Positions 46,643-56,000 of a DNA stretch of 64,000 bases are shown one piece after another. Each line of letters begins with the position of its first letter. Position 1 is the stretch's first letter. A program made the translations under genes and the position numbers. The notes beneath the pieces were generated by a model. That model was not told the DNA's origin and did not search any database. It saw nothing but the letters and a program-made list of their open reading frames with translations. Source of the stretch: Shewanella vesiculosa (GTDB lineage Bacteria; Pseudomonadota; Gammaproteobacteria; Enterobacterales; Shewanellaceae); the NCBI RefSeq assembly GCF_021560015.1, contig NZ_CP073588.1, positions 248,001 to 312,000 on the forward strand, written 5' to 3'.

Positions 46643-48775
46643 TGAGCATGGAAAAAACATTTAATTTAGCTCGTCGTGACGATGGTATTGCGATTTTAAC
46701 AATGGATGTTCCTGGTGAAACCATGAACACCTTAAAAGAACAATTTGGCCCTGAAATTAGTGACATTTTAACCGAAATTAAAGCTGATAATAGCATTAAA
46801 GGCTTGGTGGTTATTTCTGGCAAGGCGGATTCATTTGTTGCTGGTGCTGATATCACAATGTTAGCCGCTTGCAAGAGTGAAGCTGATGCCAAAGCATTGT
46901 CACAACAAGGTCATGTGGTTTTTTTCTGAGCTTGAAGGCTTATCCATTCCGGTTGTTGCCGCTATCAACGGTGCTTGTTTAGGCGGTGGTTTAGAGTTAG
47001 CGCTAGCGTGTCATTTACGTGTATGTAGCGATGATAAAAAAACCATGCTAGGTGTGCCTGAAGTACAACTAGGTCTGCTGCCTGGCGGCGGTGGTACACA
47101 GCGTTTACCTCGATTAGTCGGAATTGCAACTGCGTTAGATATGATGCTTACTGGCAAGCAAATTCGTCCTAAACAAGCATTAAAAATGGGTTTAGTGAAT
47201 GATGTTGTCCCTAACTCTATTTTGCTTGAAACTGCGATTGAGTTAGCAAAAAAAGGCAAACAAGCTGCAAAACCTGTGGTGCAATCTAAAATTAATCAGT
47301 TTTTAGAATCATCTTTGTTTACTCGCGATATTATGTTTGATCAAGCTCGTAAACAGGTAATGAAGAAAACTCAGGGTAATTATCCTGCACCTGCCAAAAT
47401 TATTGATTGTGTTCGCCAAGGTATGAATAAAGGCATGGTGAAAGGGCTTGAGGTTGAAGCGACCCATTTTGCTAATTTGGTGATGTCAAAAGAGTCTGCT
47501 GCATTACGTAGCTTGTTCTTTGCCACTACGGAAATGAAAAAAGAAACCGGTGCTGAAGGCGCTGTGCCACGTAAAGTTAAAAAAGTAATGGTATTAGGTG
47601 GTGGTTTGATGGGCGGTGGTATTGCCTCTGTTACGACTACTAAAGCTAAAATTCCAGCACGTGTAAAAGACATTTCAGAGCAGGGACTCAGTAACGCACT
47701 ATCATATGCTTACAAGCTTTTAGATAAAGGCGTAAAACGTCGTCATATGACACCCATCGCGCGTGATAATGTCATGGCATTAATGACAACAACCACTGAA
47801 TATACCGGTATTAAAGATGCCGATATCGTGGTTGAAGCGGTATTTGAAGACTTAGCGCTTAAACATAAAATGGTTCAGGATGTTGAGCGTGAATGTGGTG
47901 AAAACACCATTTTTGCATCGAACACTTCATCTTTACCTATTGGTCAGATTGCTGCAGCGGCAAGCCGTCCTGAAAATGTGATCGGTTTACATTATTTCTC
48001 TCCGGTAGAAAAAATGCCCTTAGTTGAAGTGATTGCGCATAAAACCACATCACCCGAAACCATTGCTACTACAGTGGCGTTCGCACGCAAGCAAGGAAAG
48101 ACACCTATCGTAGTTCAAGATGGTGCTGGTTTTTACGTTAACCGTATTCTAGCCCTGTATATGAACGAAGCGGCACAGTTATTACTTGAAGGTCAGCGTG
48201 TTGAGCATCTAGATCGCGCGTTAGTCAAGTTTGGTTTCCCTGTGGGGCCAATGACGTTGCTCGATGAAGTGGGCATTGACGTAGGAGCTAAAATTTCGCC
48301 AATTTTAGAAAAAGAGCTCGGCGATCGTTTTAAAGCCCCCGCAGCCTTTGACAAGTTATTAGCCGATGACCGTAAAGGTCGTAAAAATGGCAAAGGTTTC
48401 TACCAATACGGGCTTAAAGCTAAAAAAGCCAAATTGGTTGATGAATCAGTTTATAAGGTACTCGATATCGCAATAGCTTCAGATAAAGAAGCAAAAGATG
48501 TTGCAGAGCGTTGTACCATTCAAATGCTTAATGAAGCCGTTCGTTGTCTGGAAGAGGGGATTATTGCCTCTTCAAGAGATGGTGACATCGGTGCGATATT
48601 CGGTATTGGCTTCCCCCCATTCTTAGGTGGCCCGTTCCGTTATATCGACACCTTAGGTGCAAGCAATTTAGTGGCAACTTTACACGGCTATCAATCACTC
48701 TACGGTGACCGTTTCGCACCGTGCGACACTTTAGTCAAAATGGCCAGTGATGGAAGCCAATTTTATAAAAAGTAA
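46642..48775 (+). CDS. fadJ: Fatty acid oxidation complex alpha subunit FadJ, frame broken by a 1-nt insertion
   Basis: A fused enoyl-CoA hydratase (N-terminal third) and 3-hydroxyacyl-CoA dehydrogenase. Hydratase motifs include [10 protein letters not shown] and [14 protein letters not shown]. The NAD loop [12 protein letters not shown] is near residue 315, and [14 protein letters not shown] is near residue 450. At 46919-46925 a run of seven T should be six to read GHVVFSELEG. Removing one T gives 710 residues, close to E. coli FadJ. The ATG overlaps the fadI stop. FadJ with FadI degrades fatty acids in the cytosol. Confidence 0.92.
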
Positions 48776-48817
48776 TAAGGCTGTTTTTATTTAGCGAATA
48801 AAAAGTTATCAAGTTGT

Positions 48818-48848
48818 AAAAAAAGCGGCAATTGTTTGCCGCTTTTTT
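48818..48848 (+). terminator. Rho-independent terminator of fadIJ
   Basis: AAAAAGCGGCAA and TTGCCGCTTTTT pair over 12 bp around TTGT, with a T tail. Confidence 0.9.
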
Positions 48849-49096
48849 ATTTATTTAAGGCATGCTTTTGCCTGATTTTTAATCAGATAGATGCCTCTTT
48901 AGGGTGTAATACTCATTGTTGATGATGATAGCGTAAACTATTATGTGGGTGATATTTCGCCATTAAGCTGTCATAACTTGGATCTGATGGCGTTAATATT
49001 ATGACTTGCGAGTCAAAGATGAGTCGTAATGATGTGCTGGTAGGGATGAGATTTACTGAGTTATTTAATTTACTGACTTATTTGGAGTTAGCGATA
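48849..49096. other. Intergenic region after fadIJ
   Basis: About 250 bp (320 bp between fadJ and the next start) with no recognisable gene or repeat. An open frame runs through it from 49001 into the next gene, but its first 32 residues have no ribosome site and look random. Confidence 0.4.
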
Positions 49097-49309
49097 ATGC
49101 AGTTCAGTTGGTTATTCATGCTTGTTTTATTGAGTATTAGTAGTGGTTTTCTATTTGGTTTTGCAGCTTATAAGCATGGATTAGCAGTAAAGCGGTGGGG
49201 ATGTGTTGGTTGTATACTAGGGCCACTTACTTACCCATTGTTTAGCACACACAAACGCTTAGCTGATATGAAGGTTTGGCGATATGGCCGTTATAGCATA
49301 GAAGGCTAA
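49097..49309 (+). CDS. Hypothetical 70-residue membrane protein
   Basis: Not recognised. The ATG at 49097 follows TTTGGAGTTA, a good ribosome site, and gives MQFSWLFMLVLLSISSGFLFG, one clear membrane segment, followed by a second weak hydrophobic stretch around VGCILGPLTYPL and a basic tail. The gene ends before a bidirectional terminator, which supports it as a real unit. Confidence 0.5.
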   Translation: MQFSWLFMLVLLSISSGFLFGFAAYKHGLAVKRWGCVGCILGPLTYPLFSTHKRLADMKVWRYGRYSIEG

Positions 49310-49352
49310 TCTCATTTCAGTTTGTTATATCAAAATTCACATTTCAAATAAC

Positions 49353-49378
49353 AAAAAAGGAGCTTATGCTCCTTTTTT
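49353..49378. terminator. Bidirectional terminator between the small membrane gene and the repeat-peptide operon
   Basis: AAAAAAGGAGC and GCTCCTTTTTT pair over 11 bp around TTAT, with A and T runs on both sides. It closes the plus-strand gene ending at 49309 and the minus-strand operon ending at 49412. A perfect 18-bp palindrome (CTGATGGTTAACCATCAG, 49383-49400) stands just before it on the minus side. Confidence 0.9.
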
Positions 49379-49411
49379 ATGGCTGATGGTTAACCATCAG
49401 TATTTTAAGAA

Positions 49412-49528
49412 TTACTTCCACCAAGCTCTGGCTTGGATAACTTCAAGGTGATTTAAACCTTCAGGCAATTTTACTTTTTTACGAGCTGGTTTTGCTAAAC
49501 CAAGTGCTATTTTTAGAGAAGTAAACAT
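49412..49528 (-). CDS. 38-residue peptide downstream of the repeat protein
   Basis: Not recognised. The frame starts ATG TTT ACT and encodes a basic peptide that begins MFTSLKIALGLAKPARKKVK and ends QARAWWK. The ribosome site TAAGGAGAA is near perfect and includes the stop codon of the repeat gene, so translation is probably coupled. There is no signal peptide; the first 12 residues are amphipathic and the middle has a Lys/Arg cluster. A palindrome and a terminator follow at once. It may be a leader-like peptide, a chaperone or a regulator of the repeat protein. Confidence 0.65.
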   Translation of the reverse strand: MFTSLKIALGLAKPARKKVKLPEGLNHLEVIQARAWWK

Positions 49529-49538
49529 AGGGTTCTCC

Positions 49539-50072
49539 TTAAGCTATTTGAGTGTCTAGGACTTTGATGTATGGAATGCCAGCAGTTTGAGTGTCTAGGA
49601 CTTTGATGTATGGAATGCCAGCAGTTTGAGTGTCTAGGACTTTGATGTATGGAATGCCAGCAGTTTGGGTGTCTAGGACTTTGATGTATGGAATGCCAGC
49701 AGTTTGGGTGTCTAGGACTTTGATGTATGGAATGCCAGCAGTTTGGGTGTCTAGGACTTTGATGTATGGAATACCAGCAGTTTGGGTGTCTAGGACTTTG
49801 ATGTATGGAATACCAGCAGTTTGGGTGTCAAGGACTTTGATGTATGGAATGCCAGCAGTCTGGGTGTCAAGGACTTTGATGTATGGAATGCCAGCAGTTT
49901 GGGTGTCAAGGACTTTGATATATGGAATGCCTGTTATCTGATCCACATTATTCTGAACAGTAGTATTTATTAGTAGAGTTTTAGCTTTTACATTATCTAC
50001 CGCATTAGGCATAGCAATACTTGCAAAAGTTAACGCAGATAAAACTGCTACTGTAATCATTCCTTTAATCAT
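49539..50072 (-). CDS. Secreted protein made of ten 13-residue repeats
   Basis: Not recognised. The 177-residue product starts MIKGMITVAVLSALTFAS, a signal peptide probably cut after MPNA, then a spacer of about 22 residues, then ten copies of TAGIPYIKVLDTQ (the first lacks one residue) and a final IA. The ATG at 50072 has AAGAGAG at 8 bp; the frame is open 16 codons further up without such a site. The layout of signal, spacer and identical short units resembles a precursor of secreted peptides, but a repetitive surface protein is equally possible. A 38-residue peptide gene follows after 10 bp. Confidence 0.75.
   Translation of the reverse strand: MIKGMITVAVLSALTFASIAMPNAVDNVKAKTLLINTTVQNNVDQITGIPYIKVLDTQTAGIPYIKVLDTQTAGIPYIKVLDTQTAGIPYIKVLDTQTAGIPYIKVLDTQTAGIPYIKVLDTQTAGIPYIKVLDTQTAGIPYIKVLDTQTAGIPYIKVLDTQTAGIPYIKVLDTQIA
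49548..49931 (-). repeat. 39-bp tandem repeat array (ten units) inside the repeat-protein gene
   Basis: Ten units of 39 bp, each coding GIPYIKVLDTQ plus TA. Units differ at only five kinds of site: ACT/ACC, CTA/CTT, GGC/GGT, CAA/CAG and TAC/TAT. All are third-codon positions and all are silent, so the peptide has been kept while the DNA drifted. Unit number is likely to vary by slippage or recombination. Confidence 0.95.
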
Positions 50073-50077
50073 TTTAA

Positions 50078-50176
50078 TCTCTCTTATATTTAGTAATTCA
50101 GGCTCAGGGTTAAATAACAATATTATTTTGACAACTGAACTTGTATTTGCATTTGTTATGCCAAATATAAGAGAGA
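50078..50176 (-). promoter_or_regulatory. 14-bp inverted repeat that could hide the ribosome site of the repeat gene
   Basis: TCTCTCTTATATTT (50078-50091) and AAATATAAGAGAGA (50163-50176) are perfect inverted repeats 71 bp apart. In minus-strand RNA the second would pair with the segment holding the AAGAGAG ribosome site of the repeat gene. A transcript that starts upstream of 50176 could fold and block translation; one that starts inside the loop could not. It could also be a pair of operator sites. Confidence 0.5.
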
Positions 50177-50181
50177 GTGAT

Positions 50182-52063
50182 TTATTTTTTTATTTGGATT
50201 TCGTTGATGGTATCAAACTTAAGTTTATCGGCAGCAAGCATTAGCTCAAAGTCGGCTTCTCTAATAGGTTTGCTGTATATATATCCTTGAATTTCCTCAC
50301 AATTAAGTGCTTTTAAGATGTTTAATTGAGCCGTTTGTTCTACACCTTCACCTACCACAGTCAGTCCCATATTGTGGGCTATGGTAATAATTGAATCGAC
50401 CATCTTGAGATCTCGGTCGGATTTATCAATGTCATCGACAAAGGTTTTATCAATTTTTAAGCAGTTAATCGGGAATCTTTTTAGATATGACAAAGAGGAG
50501 TAACCGGTACCAAAGTCGTCAAGTGCCAAGCTAACGCCCATTTTTGCTAATTGTTGCATCACCTTAATCGCTTGCTCTGGATTTTTAATCACAGTCCCTT
50601 CAGTGATCTCAAGTTCTAAGTGTTTAGCTGGTAATTTTGTGAGTCGTAAAATTGACTCTATTCGTTGTTGCAGATCAGGAAGAGCAAATTGCCTTGACGA
50701 TAAATTGACAGCGACTCTGCCACTAAACAGGCCTGATTCGAGCCATTTTTGCGCGGCAAAGCAAGCTTTTCTTAGCACCACGTCACCAATTTCAACAATC
50801 AAACCATTTTCTTCGGCCAAAGGAATAAATTCATTCGGTCCTATCAAGCCTAATTTAGGATGATTTAATCTTACTAATGCTTCCATACCGGTGAGACGAT
50901 CTTTCTTCACATCAATTTTAGGTTGGTAATAGACTTCAAATAAATCGTCTTTGAGTGCTTCTCTGATTAAGGTTTCTATTTCAAGTTGACGTAATGCGTT
51001 TTGGTTTAATGATTCTGAATAGAACTGATAGCGATTACCACCGCCAGATTTTGCGTGATACATGGCGATGTCTGCTTTACGTAATAATGCTTGCTCGTTT
51101 TGCTCATCTTCAGGGTAAAGCACAATACCAATACTAATACCGAGTACGAGTGAATCATTATTAAGAATAAAAGCCGGCTTTAAACAATTAATCACTTGTG
51201 TGGCAATGGCGGCGCATGCACCTATATCAGGATGTTGATCGACGAGTAAGGCAAATTCATCTCCTCCAAGGCGGTATAGGCTGGCATGTTTGGGAATGGC
51301 TAATTTAATTCTCTCTGCTACACCAATTAATAAATCATCACCAATCTGATGGCCTAAAGAATCGTTAATACGCTTAAAATTATCTAAATCAAGCACCATT
51401 AACGTATGATGAATATCTTTTTTTGACTAGGTTACTTAGTGTGACTTGCAAACTAGAACGATTAGGTAAACCGGTAAGTAAGTCATTGTTGGTCAGCTTT
51501 CTGAGCTCTTCTTCCTGTTGTTTACGACGTGTTATATCTGAGAAAACACCGACATAATGGCTGGTTTCACCTTGTTCATTGTAGATGGCATCAATGGTTA
51601 GCTCCATTAAGAAAAAATTGTCTTTACCTTTACTGGCTTCAATTTCGCCGCTCCAACGACCTTGTTGTTTTAGTAAGTTTCTTATTTGTTCAGAATAGCT
51701 CGCTGGATAGCGAGAGAAGTTGAGTATTTCATCGACAAATTTTTCTCTTGTTAATTCACTGAGTTCACAGCAAGCTTCATTTACTTCAACAAATTGATAT
51801 TTTTCATCAAGAATAAACATCCCCTCAGAGATATTTTCAATAGCTCTTGCGAATAAACGCAATTGCTCTTCTGCTTGTTTTATATTATTAATATCTTTAA
51901 TCGTGCCAGTCATACGCAAAGGTCGATCTTTTTGATCGCGCTCGACAATTTTTGCTCTATCTAAAATCCATATCCATTGCTGGTTACGTGCTTTGACTCG
52001 ATATGCTATTTCAAAATGGTCTGTCAGTGCGCTAAAGTGATTACTTACCTTTTTACTGTCCGC
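50182..52063 (-). pseudogene. PAS-GGDEF-EAL protein, 5'-truncated and with a 1-nt insertion
   Basis: Remains of a cyclic-di-GMP enzyme. In order: a partial PAS domain (from RVKARNQQWIWILDRAKIV near 51990), a full PAS domain with SDITRRKQQEEEL, a GGDEF domain with intact YRLGGDEFALL, and an EAL domain with GMEALVRLNHP and DDFGTGYSSL. At 51418-51424 a run of seven T (plus strand) should be six to read NLVKKDIHHTLMVLD, so one base is extra. The open frame begins at 52063 after a stop, with no ATG for the first 50 codons and only the second half of the first PAS fold. The smrB gene starts 14 bp upstream of that. Thus the 5' end was deleted, and the gene is probably dead. Confidence 0.8.
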
Positions 52064-52076
52064 TTATTTCCTCAAA

Positions 52077-52604
52077 TTAACGTCGGTGAGGGTGATCACC
52101 AATATCAATTAATACTAACAACGCAGCATCGCCGCCCCATTCTTTTGGTGCTTGGTGAAAGGCTTTTACGTTTGGATGTTGTGCTAGCCACATTGGCGTT
52201 TGTTGCTTTAAAATTCCCATTCCATAACCGTGCATTACACTGCAACATATTATGCTTTGCTTAACGCATGCTTGAATCAGTGCCGCTAATTCAAGTTTAG
52301 CTTCTGCTTGTCGCATTCCATGTAAATCTAACAATAGGTCGGGTGAATAGTCCCCGCGTCTTAAACGTTTCAATTCATGTTTATCTGTGTTGGAATTAAT
52401 CCAGCGCATAGGTCCATCGACCGGCATAAGCGGCTGATATATGTCCGAAAAATAACTATCAGCATGAATCTGACGTTCTTTGGTTTCGAACTGTTGTTTG
52501 GCTTTGACTGGCTGTTTAAAGTGGTGAGTATCTTGCCGTAGCGGTTTGATATCTGCGATTAATGCACTAAACAGCGATGAGTCTGCATAATTATCGTGTT
52601 TCAT
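52077..52604 (-). CDS. smrB: Ribosome rescue endonuclease SmrB
   Basis: A 175-residue Smr-domain protein (YfcN type), which in E. coli cuts mRNA at collided ribosomes. The Smr domain covers about residues 90-170 with the catalytic LDLHGMRQAEA and the HGYGMGILK loop near residue 125. It is divergent from prmB, the same pair order as in enterics. Confidence 0.92.
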   Translation of the reverse strand: MKHDNYADSSLFSALIADIKPLRQDTHHFKQPVKAKQQFETKERQIHADSYFSDIYQPLMPVDGPMRWINSNTDKHELKRLRRGDYSPDLLLDLHGMRQAEAKLELAALIQACVKQSIICCSVMHGYGMGILKQQTPMWLAQHPNVKAFHQAPKEWGGDAALLVLIDIGDHPHRR

Positions 52605-52683
52605 AAGCGTATTGTATTGAATTCTAGGTCATCTTAATAGACATCAGTTACAATAGCGCAGAACAATTTTTAAGGAGTGTGTT

Positions 52684-53628
52684 TTGGATAAGATCTTTGT
52701 AGATGAAGCTGTCACTGAGTTAAGTACCATCGCTGATATGTTACGTTGGGCTGTTAGCCGTTTTAATGATGCCAATATTTATTATGGCCACGGAACGGAT
52801 AATGCTTGGGATGAAGCGATTGCATTGGTTTTTCATGCTCTACACTTACCTGAAGAAATCGGCCAGCAAGTTATTTTAAGTAATTTAACCAGTAGCGAAA
52901 AACACAAAATCGTTGAGTTGATCATTCGTCGAGTTCGTGAGCGTTTACCTGTACCGTATTTAACCAATAAAGCCAATTTTGCCGGGCTTGAATTTTATGT
53001 TGATGAACGCGTGCTTGTTCCGCGTTCACCGATTGCTGAAATGATTAATAATCAATTTAGCCCTTGGTTATACAACAAGCCAGTTAATCGCATTATGGAT
53101 TTATGTACTGGTAGTGCTTGTATTGCCATTGCTTGTGCTTATGCATTTGAAGATGCAGAAGTGGACGCATTAGACATTAGTGAAGATGCGCTTGAAGTTG
53201 CTCAGATTAATATTGAGTCATTGGGCGTGTTAGATCGTGTTTTCCCTATGCAATCTGATTTATTCTCGGCTATTTCTAAAGGCCCGCATTACGACTTAAT
53301 TGTTTCTAACCCGCCATATGTAGATGCCCAAGATATTGGTGACATGCCAGAAGAGTATCATCACGAACCTGCGATTGGATTAGCGTCTGGTAATGACGGC
53401 TTAGATTTAACCAAGCGTATCTTAGCTAATGCAGCAGATTATCTTACCGAAACCGGTTTACTGGTCGTTGAAGTAGGTAATTCAATGGTGCATTTGATTG
53501 AGCAGTATCCGGATATGCCGTTTACTTGGGTTGATTTTGAATTTGGCGGTGATGGTGTGTTTGTATTGACCCGTGATCAGCTAGTTGAAAATGAATCACT
53601 TTTCGCCATCTATAAAGATAGTGAATAA
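52684..53628 (+). CDS. prmB: Ribosomal protein uL3 N5-glutamine methyltransferase
   Basis: A 314-residue SAM-dependent enzyme that methylates a Gln of ribosomal protein L3. The SAM site is in [17 protein letters not shown] near residue 138 and the catalytic NPPYVD near residue 210. The start is TTG, preceded by AAGGAG; the residues that follow (DKIFVDEAV) match the N-terminus of E. coli PrmB. It precedes aroC by 55 bp. Confidence 0.95.
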   Translation: MDKIFVDEAVTELSTIADMLRWAVSRFNDANIYYGHGTDNAWDEAIALVFHALHLPEEIGQQVILSNLTSSEKHKIVELIIRRVRERLPVPYLTNKANFAGLEFYVDERVLVPRSPIAEMINNQFSPWLYNKPVNRIMDLCTGSACIAIACAYAFEDAEVDALDISEDALEVAQINIESLGVLDRVFPMQSDLFSAISKGPHYDLIVSNPPYVDAQDIGDMPEEYHHEPAIGLASGNDGLDLTKRILANAADYLTETGLLVVEVGNSMVHLIEQYPDMPFTWVDFEFGGDGVFVLTRDQLVENESLFAIYKDSE

Positions 53629-53683
53629 TAGGCAGGTACAGCAAACGCATTACTGTAAATTTAAATAGAGGTAGTTAACGCTC

Positions 53684-54779
53684 ATGTCAGGAAATAGTAT
53701 CGGTCAAAATTTTGTGGTGACAACTTTTGGTGAAAGCCATGGTGTCGCGTTAGGTTGTATTATTGACGGCTGTCCGCCAGGACTTGAGTTAACAGTTGAA
53801 GATATGCAGCATGATTTAGATCGCCGTCGTCCTGGCACGTCTCGATATACTACTGCTCGTCGGGAAGCTGATGAAGTGAGAATTTTGTCAGGTGTGTTTG
53901 AAGGCAAAACCACTGGCACCTCTATTGGTTTATTGATTGAAAATACCGATCAACGCAGCCAAGATTACTCCGATATTAAAGACACCTTCCGTCCCGGTCA
54001 TGCTGATTATACTTATCAGCAAAAGTACGGCATGCGTGATTACCGTGGCGGTGGCCGTTCGTCTGCGCGTGAAACCGCAATGCGTGTTGCCGCGGGGTGC
54101 CGTAGCTAAAAAATATCTCAAGCAAGTTCATGGCATTGAAATTTATGGCTACCTTGCTCAATTAGGACCTATTTGTGCTGAGACTATCGATTTAGCTCAA
54201 ATTGAACAAAATGCATTTTTCTTTCCTGATGCCGCTAAATTAGAAGCATTAGATGAGTATATGCGTGGCTTGCGCAAATCCGGCGACTCAATTGGTGCCA
54301 AAGTTACCGTTGTCGCGACTGGCGTACCAGTGGGTTTAGGCGAACCAGTATTTGACCGTCTCGATGCCGACATTGCCCATGCATTAATGGGCATTAATGC
54401 GGTTAAAGGTGTTGAAATTGGTGATGGCTTCGGGGTTGTTACTCAAAAAGGTTCCGAAGGTCGCGACTTAATGTCTCCACAAGGTTTTGCCTCTAATCAT
54501 GCTGGTGGCGTTTTGGGTGGAATTTCATCTGGTCAGCCAGTCGTTGCCCATATTGCGTTAAAACCCACCTCAAGCATTAGCGTGCCAGGCCAAAGCATTA
54601 CAGTGCAGGGCGAGAGTATTGAGATGATCACCAAAGGTCGCCATGATCCTTGTGTGGGCATTCGTGCAGTTCCTATTGCTGAAGCGATGCTAGCCATTGT
54701 TTTAATGGATCATTTATTAAGACATCGTGCTCAAAACCATGATGTAACCAGTCAAACGCCAGTTATCGGAATGCGCTAA
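53684..54779 (+). CDS. aroC: Chorismate synthase, frame broken by a 1-nt insertion
   Basis: The last enzyme of the shikimate pathway. The N-terminal frame has the flavin-site start [10 protein letters not shown] and GESHGVALG, and [17 protein letters not shown]. At 54094-54097 GGGG should be GGG to read [10 protein letters not shown]. The next frame carries the rest, including [18 protein letters not shown] and [18 protein letters not shown]. Removing one G gives 364 residues, the usual length. AroC is needed for aromatic amino acids, so a sequencing error is likely. Its stop overlaps the ATG of the next gene by one base. Confidence 0.93.
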
Positions 54780-55965
54780 TGTCCTCAGTTAAGCGCGCCG
54801 AGCCAGATTTACGCTGGCTCGGCGCTTGTTATTTTTTCTTTTTTTCCATTCTCGGCATTATGGTTCCCTATTTGGGCGTTTTCTTTGATAGTCGAGGATT
54901 CAATGCCCAAGAAATTGGTTTTCTCTTGGCAATACTGATGGCGACTCGAATTGTTGCGCCTAATGTGTGGGCTGCTGTGGCTGATCGCACCGGTATGCGC
55001 TCAGAACTGATTAAGCTCGGCTCCTTTGCCGCCGCGATTACTTACACCAGTTTTTTCTTTGATGGTAGCTTCATATACCTCGCGGTCAGTCTGGCTATTT
55101 ACACCTTCTTTTGGAATTCGATTCTTGCTCAATTAGAAGTAATTACCTTAGAAACCTTAGGTGATAAAGCAGAGCGTTATGGGGCTATTCGCAGTTGGGG
55201 CAGTGTGGGATATATCGTGCTGGTGATCAGTGGTGGCCTGGCAATTGATCACTGGGGGCCAGAAGTATTGCCTTATATGGGGATGATATTATTTTTAGGT
55301 TTATTTGCTTGCTCGCTCCCATTACCCGCTAATCGCAGTGTGGTGGTCAATAAATCTGAACGGCCCAAGCTGACATTTGATGCATCATTAGTGTGGTTTA
55401 TGTTATCGGCAATGTTATTGCAGATGAGTGTAGGGCCATTTTATGGCTCTTTGTATTGTATTTAAAACAGGTCGGCTACTCTGAAACGATCGCTGGAATA
55501 CTGGTTGCTTTAGGCGTTTTAGCTGAAATTGTGATCTTTTTCTATTCATCGCGTCTTATCCGCCAATATGGTATTCGAGTGTTACTGGTGGTGAGTCTTT
55601 TGCTGACTTCGGTTCGCTGGTTATTGTTAGCGTTTGGCGTTGAACATGTTTCATTATTAATCGTCAGCCAATTATTACATGCATTTACCTTTGGCTTAGT
55701 GCATGCAGCATCAATTCATTTTATTCATCGGCATTTTAATGTCAGTCACCGCAGCACTGGGCAGGCATTATATGCCAGTGTTAGTTTTGGGGTGGGCGGT
55801 GCACTAGGTACATGGATAAGCGGCATGATTTGGGGCGATGGTAGTCAAACCATGTGGGTGTGGGTATTTGCTGCAAGCTGTGCATTGCTATCAATGTTTG
55901 CGGTACTGATGATCCCCAACATCAATGGTGAAGCAGCTACAAATACAACCACTGCTCAAGGTTAA
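54779..55965 (+). CDS. MFS transporter (HcaT-like), frame broken by a 1-nt deletion
   Basis: An inner-membrane transporter with about 12 hydrophobic segments, of the MFS group that includes the E. coli phenylpropionate transporter HcaT. The start DLRWLGACYFFFFSILGIMVPYL and the loop AERYGAIRSWGSVGYIV near residue 128 are typical. At about 55447 one T is missing: VGPFYGFFVLYLKQVGYSE is expected. Restoring it gives 395 residues, the usual length. The substrate cannot be told. It is coupled to aroC by a 1-bp stop-start overlap. Confidence 0.87.
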
Positions 55966-56000
55966 TTAAAACAGTATTGTCGTTATAGCAAGGAGTTGAT

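Noticed and set aside
46882..46930. Programmed frameshifting in fadJ (run of seven T)
   Set aside because: No downstream pseudoknot was evident, the family does not use recoding, and eight similar indels in unrelated genes point to error.
49548..49931. CRISPR array suggested by ten regular 39-bp repeats
   Set aside because: Units are directly adjacent with no spacers, differ only at silent codon positions and lie in an open frame with a signal peptide; no cas genes are present.
49630..49941. 103-residue frame on the plus strand across the repeats
   Set aside because: A 39-bp repeat is a multiple of three, so the opposite strand stays open by default; no ribosome site, and silent differences on the minus strand would change residues here.
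50078..50176. Miniature transposable element with 14-bp terminal repeats
   Set aside because: Only 99 bp long, no target-site duplication seen, and no second copy in the window; a regulatory role fits the position better.
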